Assembly: GCA_005788935.1 (NCBI GenBank)
Contig: SYAK01000526.1
Span: forward strand, 1-6,574
Length of the DNA: 6,574 nucleotides
From: Pseudomonadota bacterium
GTDB taxonomy: Bacteria; Myxococcota; UBA9042; PHBI01
Reading direction: 5' to 3'
The notes under the pieces are model-generated. The model saw only the letters and a list, made by a program, of their open reading frames with translations. It was not told the DNA's origin and did not search any database. Shown one piece after another: positions 1 through 6,043 of the stretch; position 1 is the stretch's first letter, and every line of letters starts with the position of its first letter. A program made the position numbers and the translations under genes.

Positions 1-164
1 ATCGAGCTCGCCTGGGGCAAGGTGAAGCGATGGCTGCGGACGGCGCGAAGGCGGACGCGAGAGGCCGTCGACGACGCACTCCGCGACATCATGTCGCTCA
101 TCACCCCCCCTCCGGCGCCGCCGGCTGGTTCAGGCACTGCGGTTGGAAATATCAGGCTTCATGA
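1..164 (+). pseudogene. IS630/Tc1-type transposase, C-terminal end, frameshifted
   Basis: Frame 1 from base 1 reads IELAWGKVKRWLRTARRRTR, then a helical tail ending in DIMSLITP. This matches the end of the DDE_3 catalytic domain of IS630-family transposases, where the last catalytic glutamate follows an NPI motif; that glutamate would be codon 2 here. After the run of seven C (104-110) the family-typical ending continues in another frame: SGAAGWFRHCGWKYQAS and TGA at 162-164. Frame 1 itself runs on without homology to a TGA at 184-186. The gene is therefore split by one base, most simply by an indel in the C-run. Everything upstream, including the first two catalytic aspartates, lies outside the window. 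Only eight bases separate the stop from the start of repeat A, so a normal inverted-repeat end is not evident and the element looks truncated at this junction. Family assignment is by remembered motifs. Confidence 0.72.
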
Positions 165-172
165 TCAAGAGA

Positions 173-808
173 GTCAGAGCTCATGAGGCGCTCGAGGCGA
201 AAAAATCGGACCAAGTTCAAGGATCGGATCATCGGTCTGCTGCTTGAAGCGGGCCTGCTGGACATGACCGCGCCCGACAGGCCGCACAGCCCGAAGCAGC
301 GGTACCGGACCACGAAGGCTGGGCTGGCGTTCCTGCCCGGCGCGGTCCGGAGGTGAGGCTGTGGCCGCGTCGCCTGTCGTCTCCCCGCCTCAGGCTCGGC
401 CGCGGACGTCCTGGACGAGGCGGAGGATGTCGGCGAGGACGCCAGCCGCGGTGACATCGCCTCCAGCGCCAGCACCTCGAACGATGAGGGGGTAGGCGCG
501 GTATCGACGGGTGGTGAAGGCGACCATGGCCTCCTCGCCGCGGAGGCTCGTGGGGGGGTGGTCGGTCGGGACGGCGACGGGGCCGACGCGGACCTCCTTG
601 GAGTGGCCCGGGACCGGGGTGACGCTCGCGAGGTAGCGCAGCGTCAGGCCTTATGCGCGCCAGGCTGCGACCCGCCCGGAGATCTCGGCGTCGAGGCCGG
701 CGAGCTGCGCCACGAGGCGCTCCGGGTCGGCCTCTTTGAGCCAGGGCGACGGGATGAAGGGCTCGACTTCCACGTCGGAGCGCGCGAGCTCCGCGCCAAG
801 CTCTCGCG
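173..808. repeat. Direct repeat copy A (Fic-like C-terminal ORF plus thrA 3' end)
   Basis: These bases match 3311-3951 in the same orientation. By eye the first ~245 bases differ at about 20 positions, so identity is roughly 90%. Similarity begins sharply at GTCAGAGCTCATGAGG and ends near base 808, where the copy leaves the thrA reading frame for unrelated sequence. Copy A lacks a six-base repeat unit present in copy B (the second GCGGAC of the latter) and has one extra base near 381-390. On its left it abuts the transposase remnant; on its right, the cargo genes. Confidence 0.92.
183..356 (+). pseudogene. Fic/AlbA-type C-terminal winged-helix fragment, copy A
   Basis: A 57-codon ORF starts MRRSRRKNRTKF and contains [15 protein letters not shown] and [12 protein letters not shown]. 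The pattern R-x-x-R-T-x-F, then LLE-x-GL-x-x-MT-x-PD-x-P, then Q-x-YR-x-T resembles the C-terminal winged-helix domain found at the end of many Fic-family and AlbA/Schlafen-type regulators. Full proteins of those families have several hundred residues; only this last domain is present. The reading frame is closed by the TGA at 162-164, just upstream of the repeat boundary. It differs from the copy at 3309-3494 at 9 of 57 residues. I infer a decayed 3' remnant cut by the rearrangement or the IS, although a small free-standing DNA-binding protein cannot be excluded. No convincing ribosome binding site is seen. Confidence 0.55.
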
Positions 809-809
809 A
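390..809 (-). pseudogene. thrA 3' fragment (homoserine dehydrogenase C-terminus), broken
   Basis: Read on the minus strand, this is the last ~140 codons of the aspartokinase/homoserine dehydrogenase gene that is intact at 3527-6016. It enters homology at RELGAE and continues through SDVEVEPFIP, PWLKEADPER, RVAAWRA, then GLTLRYLASVTPVP, GEEAMVAFTTRRYR and a C-terminus QDVRGRA. A TAA stop (plus-strand TTA, 651-653) replaces the codon after AAWRA, where the intact gene reads AAWRDAGL. Apart from that stop the frame is uninterrupted, which suggests a fairly recent loss. No aspartokinase part, NAD(P)-binding fold or start is present. It cannot encode a working enzyme. It marks the scar of the rearrangement that placed the cargo genes beside thrA. 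Confidence 0.9.
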
Positions 810-851
810 GGGGTTTGCCGTTCGACCGTGTGCTCGCCCGGTGCCGATGGG

Positions 852-880
852 TTGCTCCCGGACAGCGTGACGGCTATCAT
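852..880 (+). promoter_or_regulatory. Candidate sigma-70-type promoter for the 910 gene
   Basis: TTGCTC (852-857) and TATCAT (875-880) are separated by 17 bases. The -10 matches TATAAT at five of six positions; the -35 keeps TTG. Transcription would begin near 887, giving a leader of about 23 bases before the ATG at 910. The site lies in the unique ~100 bases between the end of repeat A and the gene. This is a pattern match only. Confidence 0.4.
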
Positions 881-909
881 CCGGCTAGGGACTCGGAAGC
901 GCCCCAACC

Positions 910-1494
910 ATGTGCCGGGATATGACGATGACCGTGGACCTCGCCCCCATCCTTGTCGCCCTCGTAGCAACCCCCGGCGCCGTGGCCGCGTGGGAGGTTG
1001 ACGATGTCGAGGACCCGACGTTGTCGGTCTTTGATGTCTCCGGGACGCCACGTCAGTTGGTTTACGTCTCGCCAACACCCTCCGAGCGTGACGCAGTCAC
1101 CGAGGCGCTTGTCAAGGCCGGCCATCCCCCTGCTTTCTATGCGCGCGCGACCGGCGTCGTGTGGCGCGCGCTGCCCGACGTTTTCAACGTATGGGCCGAG
1201 CGTGGAACGGGTCTGATGGTGCGCGCGGACGTCGCGACCCTCGCCGACGGGACGGCGGTCGACAGGGCGGCGATTATGTCCGTTCTCCCGTTTACGGCCG
1301 AGCAGGCCGTCGCTCGGGGCGTCAACCTTCAGACGGCGGACGCATCCTATACCATCGCCGAGCACTACAAGCATTCCGCAAGCTTCTCGCCCGACTACCA
1401 GGACTCGGGCGCGTGGGGCGACATCACTTGGGTGAGCGTCCTGGCGCATCAGCTCGCGCGTTGGCTCGACGTCTCGCTCGCAACGACGGCCTGA
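910..1494 (+). CDS. Unrecognised 194-aa soluble protein, convergent with the DUF4157 gene
   Basis: I do not recognise this protein. It starts MCRDMTMTVDLAPIL and ends ARWLDVSLATTA. It is rich in D, E, V and A, with no signal peptide, clear transmembrane segment or metal motif. A hydrophobic stretch near residues 12-28 is short and followed at once by acidic residues (WEVDDVED). Aromatic-rich parts are GVVWRALPDVFNVWAE near residue 85 and GAWGDITWVSVLAHQLARWL near the C-terminus. The first ATG is chosen because GGAAG (895-899) lies 10 bases upstream; ATG 922 is possible but has only a GGGA one base away. Codon third positions are mostly G or C, supporting a real gene. It sits inside the cargo bounded by the direct repeats and converges with the DUF4157 gene across a 78-bp gap. 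A role as immunity or accessory factor for that protein is a guess from position alone. Confidence 0.75.
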   Translation: MCRDMTMTVDLAPILVALVATPGAVAAWEVDDVEDPTLSVFDVSGTPRQLVYVSPTPSERDAVTEALVKAGHPPAFYARATGVVWRALPDVFNVWAERGTGLMVRADVATLADGTAVDRAAIMSVLPFTAEQAVARGVNLQTADASYTIAEHYKHSASFSPDYQDSGAWGDITWVSVLAHQLARWLDVSLATTA

Positions 1495-1514
1495 GCCCAA
1501 TCGACAGGCACGTA

Positions 1515-1545
1515 GCGAGCGCTCTCGGTTCCACGAGGCGTTCGC
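1515..1545. terminator. Hairpin in the convergent gap, possible bidirectional terminator
   Basis: GCGAGCGCTCTCG (1515-1527) pairs with CGAGGCGTTCGC (1534-1545) around the loop GTTCCA. This gives a 12-bp stem with one G-T wobble and one bulged T. It lies 20 bases after the stop of the 910 gene and 27 bases after the stop of the DUF4157 gene, where both transcripts end. Neither side has a clear T-tract, so intrinsic termination is unproven. Confidence 0.45.
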
Positions 1546-1572
1546 GGTACGCGCACGTAGCGGACAGACCCT

Positions 1573-3219
1573 TCAAGGGGTGGGCGTGGTCGCAGTCGAC
1601 CTGGTCTCTGGCGCGGGAGTCTCTGCCGCCGGTCCTTTATCGTCCTTCTTGACCAGGGTTCCGTTGACCCCGCCATTGGTCGACTTCGCGCTCTCAATCA
1701 TCCCTTTGTAGATCGAGAGCTTCTGCTCCTCCGTGGCTTGGTCGAAGGTCGCTGTAGGCTCGAGACCCAGCTCTTTCTTCTTCTTGTCGAAGACTTTCTT
1801 CATGATGGTTTCGGGTGATTCACCGGCCTCGCGGCCGCTGAGTCCGAGATCGCGCATGAAGAGGATCTCCGCACACGCAGGATCCGTCATGACCTCGGTC
1901 CTGAAGAAGACACGGGCCCATGTACGGTAGTTGACCGCGAGCGCTGCGCACGCTGCTGGCGCCATCCCCTCGGCCTCGGCCTTGGCGACGAGACGCCCGT
2001 TTTCGACCTTGTCGATGGTCTCGGTGTAGAGAACGCGGCCGAAGCTGCCGCTGTCGGGGTCGATCTGCCCGAGGACGTTCATCGCCGAAAGCATCGCGCC
2101 TTCAAGGAGCTTCGCGTCGGCATCGTCCTTGATCTTCTTCAGCCCATGGCTCTCAACCAGCCGCTTGGCGGCATTGTAGAGTTTTTCCATCGTGTCGCCG
2201 TTGTACGGCGCCATGGCGTTCAACGCTGCGAGGCGAATGCCCTCTTCACGCGTTAGCGCGAGCTTCTTTTCGTCGAGTTGCGTCTGAAGTCGCTTCTGCT
2301 CTTCGAAGTCGACAGTGACGACGGTCTCATGCGCCTTGGCGGCGTTGGCCGAGGCCTTGAACTCGGCCTGCATGGCCCGCATCTGCTCGAGCTCGGCTGC
2401 GAAGGTGGTTCGAATGTGCGCGCAATAGGTGTCGTAGGCCTGTGGAACGGTGATGACGGGCGCCGTGGTCTCGGTCTCGGGCGTGGTCCCCGCCGTGGGT
2501 GTCGCGCCGGCCCCGACTTGGGCAAGCGCCGCGTCGGCGTGGGGCGTCGGAGAGGTCGTCTCGACGCGCTGGACGACCTTCTTCTGGACTGCCTCGCCAC
2601 CGCCACCGCCATTCATTTCAGCCAGTATGGGTTCAGCCGATTTCCCGGCGACGACCGCGTCCGCGACCTTGTCCGCGTGTTGCTCGTAGGCATCGCCGGC
2701 CTTGCCGACGCCGCCCGACAAAGAGACACCGGCCTGTTGCTGTAAGACGTGGGCCGCCTCGTGGGCCGCCGTATGAAGATCAGGAGCCCCCTTGAATGCG
2801 ACGCTGGTCCCGGTCGCGTAGGCATCGGCACCCATCGCGGTAGCCCCCTCGGCCGCAGCCGAGTCGGTGTGCGCCACCACGTTCGAGATGTCGTAACCCC
2901 CGAACGCGTCCTGGATGGTCCCTCCGTGTGGCAAGGCCCCGCCACTGCCGGAGAGGCCATGGCCCGCGGCCGCGTGAACGTCCGATGTGTCGCCCCTGCC
3001 GCCGTGCTGCTGCAACGGCTGAAGCATCGCGGCCTGAGCATCATAGCCCTCGGCCGCGCGTACGGACGCTTTCAGTTGCACTGCGCTCGTGCCGCCGCTG
3101 ACCCGGGAACGCGCGGCAGATGACGAAGACGATGGGGCTGAATGCAGCGAGACTTGCGGAGTGTCGCTCCCTTTTCCTGCGAGCTCGTTCGACATCGTTG
3201 TCACGTTCTCATCCTTCAT
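1573..3219 (-). CDS. DUF4157 (HEAAH) protein with unrecognised helical C-terminal region
   Basis: The protein has 548 residues. Residues 1-50 are polar and serine-rich (SSSSS at 30-34) and lead to AVQLKAS, a sequence common before DUF4157 in myxobacterial proteins. Residues ~92-190 are the DUF4157 domain: [35 protein letters not shown], then the zinc-type motif HEAAH (153-157) followed by VLQQQAG and [10 protein letters not shown], whose E179 could be a third ligand. A Gly run (204-208) and Thr/Pro-rich linker (~221-258) follow. Residues ~260-520 are mostly helical, with heptad-like charge between 270 and 330, a lysine cluster [12 protein letters not shown] (474-485) and [16 protein letters not shown] do not recognise this part. 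DUF4157 proteins are often cargo or associated factors of extracellular contractile injection systems, but no structural genes of such a system are here. No signal peptide is visible. A second possible start is Met9. The 3' half is AT-richer than thrA. A toxin function for the C-terminus is inference only. Confidence 0.88.
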   Translation of the reverse strand: MKDENVTTMSNELAGKGSDTPQVSLHSAPSSSSSAARSRVSGGTSAVQLKASVRAAEGYDAQAAMLQPLQQHGGRGDTSDVHAAAGHGLSGSGGALPHGGTIQDAFGGYDISNVVAHTDSAAAEGATAMGADAYATGTSVAFKGAPDLHTAAHEAAHVLQQQAGVSLSGGVGKAGDAYEQHADKVADAVVAGKSAEPILAEMNGGGGGEAVQKKVVQRVETTSPTPHADAALAQVGAGATPTAGTTPETETTAPVITVPQAYDTYCAHIRTTFAAELEQMRAMQAEFKASANAAKAHETVVTVDFEEQKRLQTQLDEKKLALTREEGIRLAALNAMAPYNGDTMEKLYNAAKRLVESHGLKKIKDDADAKLLEGAMLSAMNVLGQIDPDSGSFGRVLYTETIDKVENGRLVAKAEAEGMAPAACAALAVNYRTWARVFFRTEVMTDPACAEILFMRDLGLSGREAGESPETIMKKVFDKKKKELGLEPTATFDQATEEQKLSIYKGMIESAKSTNGGVNGTLVKKDDKGPAAETPAPETRSTATTPTP

Positions 3220-3269
3220 CGCTTCATCGAAATGCGCGGTCCCGCATCGGCTCCGAGAGTCACCTCGGG

Positions 3270-3298
3270 ACCCTAGCCGGTTGGCTGCACGCTGTCGA
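3270..3298 (-). promoter_or_regulatory. Candidate promoter for the DUF4157 gene
   Basis: On the minus strand TCGACA (3293-3298) and TAGGGT (3270-3275) are separated by 17 bases. The -35 matches TTGACA at five of six positions, but the -10 matches TATAAT at only three. Transcription would begin near 3263, leaving a leader of about 44 bases. The leader shows no strong Shine-Dalgarno: GATGAAGCG precedes ATG 3219, and AAGGA lies upstream of the alternative start at Met9. Weak pattern match. Confidence 0.25.
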
Positions 3299-3308
3299 CC
3301 GCAGGACG

Positions 3309-3494
3309 ATGTCAGAGCTCATGAGGCGCTCGGGGCGAAAAAATCGGACCAAGTTCAGGTTTCAGATCATCGGTCTGCTGCTTGAATGGAACCTGCTGGA
3401 CATGACCGCGCCCGACAGGCCGCACAGCCCGAAGCAGCGGTACCGGACCACGAAGGCTGGGCTGGCGGTCCTGCGGGGCGCGGCTCGGAGGTGA
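3309..3494 (+). CDS. Fic/AlbA-type C-terminal winged-helix ORF, copy B (possible remnant)
   Basis: This 61-codon ORF begins [16 protein letters not shown] and contains [20 protein letters not shown] near its end. It has the same domain as the ORF at 183-356: a winged-helix segment that normally ends Fic-family or AlbA-type regulators and binds DNA or regulates the protein. The start chosen is the ATG at 3309; AGGA lies only two bases upstream, so translation is doubtful. The frame stays open further upstream to 3120, but that part lies opposite the 5' end of the DUF4157 gene and has no recognisable homology. The Fic or AlbA catalytic part is absent. The ORF ends 32 bases from the convergent thrA stop, the same arrangement as in repeat A. 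It may be a remnant, or a small conserved neighbour of thrA that was duplicated with it. Confidence 0.5.
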   Translation: MSELMRRSGRKNRTKFRFQIIGLLLEWNLLDMTAPDRPHSPKQRYRTTKAGLAVLRGAARR

Positions 3495-3951
3495 GGCTTT
3501 GGCCGCGTCGCATGTCGTCTCGCGTCTCAGGCCCGGCCGCGGACGTCCTGGGCGAGGCGGAGGATGTCAGCGAGGACACCGGCCGCGGTGACGTCGCCGC
3601 CAGCGCCAGCGCCGCGCACGATGAGGGGGTAGGGGCGGTAGCGGCGGGTGGTGAAGGCGACCATGGCCTCTTCTCCGCGGAGGCTCGTGGCGGGGTGGTC
3701 GGCCGGGACGGCGACGGGGCCCACGCGGACGCGGACCTGCGTCGGGTGGCTGGGGACCGGGGTGACGCTCGCGAGGTAACGCAGCGTCAGGCCGGCGTCG
3801 CGCCAGGCGGCGACCCGCGCGGAGAGGTCGGCGTCGAGGCCCGCGAGCTGCCTGACGAAGCGCTCGGGGTCGGCCTCTTCGAGCCAGGGCGCGGGGATAA
3901 AGGGCTCGACCTCGACGTCGGACAGCTCGACCTCGGCGCCGAGCTCTCGCG
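3311..3951. repeat. Direct repeat copy B (Fic-like ORF plus intact thrA 3' end)
   Basis: This is the partner of 173-808 in the same orientation. It begins at GTCAGAGCTCATGAGG and ends inside thrA near codon 690, beyond which only this copy continues as thrA. Compared with copy A it holds an extra six bases (tandem GCGGAC near 3725-3736), which adds an Arg-Val pair to ThrA, and it lacks the in-frame stop. The left boundary adjoins the promoter region of the DUF4157 gene. Confidence 0.92.
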
Positions 3952-6016
3952 CGCGGATGACGGCCTTCCGCGCGACGTCGAGGCCCGACAGGTCGTCTCG
4001 CGGGTGAGGCTCGGTCAGGCCTCTCTCTCGGGCGGTCGCGACGGCCTCGGACAGCGGCGTCCCGCGCATCAGAGCGCCCGCGAGGAAGGCGAGGGTGCCA
4101 GACAGCGAGCCGTCGATGCGCTCGACCGTGTCGCCTGTCCTGACGAGGTTCTTCAGCGTCTCGATGACCGGCAACGAGGCCCCGCAGGTCGTCTCGTACA
4201 GCCACCCTCGGCTCGCCTGCCTCGCGGCGTCGCGCAGCGCCCTCCACGACGCGAGGGTCCCCGTCAGCGGCTTCTTGTTGGCCGCGACGACGTGAACGCC
4301 ATATGCAAAAGCCTGCGTATAAAGCAATTCTTGGGAACCTGCGGCGGTGCAGTCGACCAGCACCGGCAGTGACAGCCTCGACAGCTCCGGGAGCAGCGCC
4401 TCCGGGCGCCTCCCCTGCGGGTCGAGCCGCGCGAGGGCCTCCCCGGGGGCGAGCCCCGCTGGCTCGAACACCGACCGCGCGCTGTCCGCGAGGCCGACGA
4501 GCTTCAGCCGGATCCCGTGCTCCCGCCTCAGCGTCTCTCCCTGCACCTCGAGCTGCGCGAGCAGGCTGCCTCCGACGGTCCCGTGGCCGAGCAGCAGCAG
4601 GTGGACCTCGGCCTCGGCCAGGTTGAAGGCCGCGTGCACCGTCCTGACGGCCGCCGCAGTGTCCTCTGCGTCCACGACGCACGCGATCGACCGCTCGCTC
4701 GCCCCCTGCGCGATGGCGCGCACCTTCACCCCGATGTGCCCGAGCGCCGCGAAGAAGCGCCCCGCGACGTTCGCCTGCTGGCCCATCCGCTCCGCCACGA
4801 GCGTCACGAGCGTCACGGGGGCGCGGCCCTCTCCGATGACTACCTCGCCATCTCTCGCCTCCGCGAGCGCCCCGAGCACCGTCCTCGCGACCTCCCCGTC
4901 GCCCTCTGGCACGACGAAGCTCGCGCTGACCCCGAGGCCGGTGTGGTTCGTCATCCAGACCTTGACCTCGGCCGCCTCGAGTGCTTCGAGGGCCCTCGCG
5001 AGGAACCCCGAGGGCAAGGCCGAGCGGCGCGACTCCGCGTGCAGCAGCGCGAGCTCCTCGAGGCTCGTGACGCAGGTCGGTCGTGCTCCACCGGGGTGTC
5101 CGGCCGCGTCGATAACGGTGCCAGGCGCCTCGGGTTCGGTCGTGCTGCGGATGACGAGGCGCGTCGGCTGCCGCCTGTCGAGGTCGATGAGCGGGATGAC
5201 TGTCCGCGCGTGGAACATGCGCGTCCCGAAGTGGGCCAGCTCGAGGGCCTCGAACCACGTCAGGTTGCGCACGGGCCACGCCTCGTTGACGAGCCTCGGG
5301 TCGGCCGTGAAGACGCCTGGCACATCGGTCCAGACGGTCACCTGGCTCGCGCCGAGGGCGTGCGCCAGAATGGACGCCGTGTAATCGGACCCGTTGCGAC
5401 CGAGCGTCGTCGTGTGGCCCGCCTTCGAGCGGCCGATGAAGCCCGTCACGACAGGGATCGCGCGCCAGCCCTCCGCGGCGGCCCGGACGCGGCCCCCCGT
5501 CTCCGCGAGGTCCACCGAAGCGCTCTGGGGCGTCCCGTCCGTCACGACTAGGTCGCGCGCGTCGACCGCCTCGGCTGCGATCCCGCGGGCCCTCAGCGCG
5601 CTGGAGACGAGGGCGGCGCTGACCCGCTCTCCGACCGCGAGCACCTCATCGAGCGCCCTCGGCGTGACCTCGCGGACGAGGCCGAAGCCCTCGACGAGCC
5701 GCCTCGCGGGCGCCATGATGGCCCAGGCCTCGTCCCTGAACGCCGTCAGCGCTGCGCCTTCCAGGACCTGCCGCGCGGCGTCCACCGCGGCCGCGTGTGC
5801 GCGCTCGACCGCGGCGTCCGCTCCGGCCGCGTCCCCCGCCGCCGCCCGCCGTGTCGCCGCGATGAGCCAGTCGGTCGTGTCCCCGACCGCAGACACCACG
5901 ACGAGCGTCCGCCCCTCACCCGTGGCGACCTCGGAGATGCGCGCGAGGGCCTGCGGCAGGCGCCCCGGGGTGCCGAGCGACGAGCCTCCGAATTTGTGGA
6001 TCTGCCAAGGCTGCAT
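3527..6016 (-). CDS. thrA: Bifunctional aspartate kinase / homoserine dehydrogenase
   Basis: The enzyme catalyses the first and third steps from aspartate to homoserine: phosphorylation of aspartate, and NAD(P)H reduction of aspartate semialdehyde. It is cytosolic and 829 residues long, close to E. coli ThrA (820). The kinase part (1-~300) shows KFGGSSLG (8-15), TLGRNGSDYTA (204-214) and TDVPGVFTADPR (230-241). The middle (~315-465) holds two ACT-like units, including VKVWMTNHTGLG (351-362) and GQQANVAGRFFAALG (412-426), typical of allosteric control by end products. The dehydrogenase part shows GHGTVGGSL (477-485), AANKKPLTG (578-586), the signature around ETTCGASLPVIETLKN (608-623), and DLSGLDVARK with D680 and K684 in the catalytic positions. 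The start has GGAG seven bases upstream. It follows metX by 27 bp on the same strand. ThrA versus MetL naming rests on motif similarity to ThrA; effector specificity cannot be read. No attenuator is visible in the short gap. Its last ~140 codons are duplicated at 390-809. Confidence 0.97.
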   Translation of the reverse strand: MQPWQIHKFGGSSLGTPGRLPQALARISEVATGEGRTLVVVSAVGDTTDWLIAATRRAAAGDAAGADAAVERAHAAAVDAARQVLEGAALTAFRDEAWAIMAPARRLVEGFGLVREVTPRALDEVLAVGERVSAALVSSALRARGIAAEAVDARDLVVTDGTPQSASVDLAETGGRVRAAAEGWRAIPVVTGFIGRSKAGHTTTLGRNGSDYTASILAHALGASQVTVWTDVPGVFTADPRLVNEAWPVRNLTWFEALELAHFGTRMFHARTVIPLIDLDRRQPTRLVIRSTTEPEAPGTVIDAAGHPGGARPTCVTSLEELALLHAESRRSALPSGFLARALEALEAAEVKVWMTNHTGLGVSASFVVPEGDGEVARTVLGALAEARDGEVVIGEGRAPVTLVTLVAERMGQQANVAGRFFAALGHIGVKVRAIAQGASERSIACVVDAEDTAAAVRTVHAAFNLAEAEVHLLLLGHGTVGGSLLAQLEVQGETLRREHGIRLKLVGLADSARSVFEPAGLAPGEALARLDPQGRRPEALLPELSRLSLPVLVDCTAAGSQELLYTQAFAYGVHVVAANKKPLTGTLASWRALRDAARQASRGWLYETTCGASLPVIETLKNLVRTGDTVERIDGSLSGTLAFLAGALMRGTPLSEAVATARERGLTEPHPRDDLSGLDVARKAVIRARELGAEVELSDVEVEPFIPAPWLEEADPERFVRQLAGLDADLSARVAAWRDAGLTLRYLASVTPVPSHPTQVRVRVGPVAVPADHPATSLRGEEAMVAFTTRRYRPYPLIVRGAGAGGDVTAAGVLADILRLAQDVRGRA

Positions 6017-6023
6017 CGCGAAT

Positions 6024-6027
6024 CTCC
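6024..6027 (-). promoter_or_regulatory. Shine-Dalgarno site of thrA
   Basis: GGAG on the minus strand lies seven bases before the ATG at 6014-6016, inside the 27-bp metX-thrA gap. It supports this start and translation from a shared metX-thrA transcript. Confidence 0.7.
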
Positions 6028-6043
6028 GCGCGTTGTTTGCAAC

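Noticed and set aside
558..1078. Open frames on both strands over the thrA remnant
   Set aside because: The region aligns codon by codon with the thrA C-terminus in a different frame, so these frames are accidental.
877..1500. A 207-codon minus-strand frame opposite the 910 gene
   Set aside because: It overlaps the plus-strand ORF almost entirely. The plus frame has a matching promoter, a GGAAG site and more protein-like composition. I cannot fully exclude it, but see nothing in its favour.
3248..3279. Nested stems CGGCT/AGCCG and CCGAG/CTCGG upstream of the DUF4157 gene as a riboswitch or attenuator
   Set aside because: The stems are only 5 bp each with an asymmetric bulge, straddle the predicted transcription start and match no riboswitch I know.
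3120..3308. Upstream extension of the Fic-like copy B ORF
   Set aside because: The extension lies opposite the start and promoter of the DUF4157 gene, shows no family resemblance, and is not shared with copy A.
3567..5551. Several long open frames overlapping thrA in other frames and on the opposite strand
   Set aside because: They are Arg/Ala/Pro- or Ser-rich translations typical of shadow frames in GC-rich DNA. The thrA frame has clear catalytic motifs throughout.
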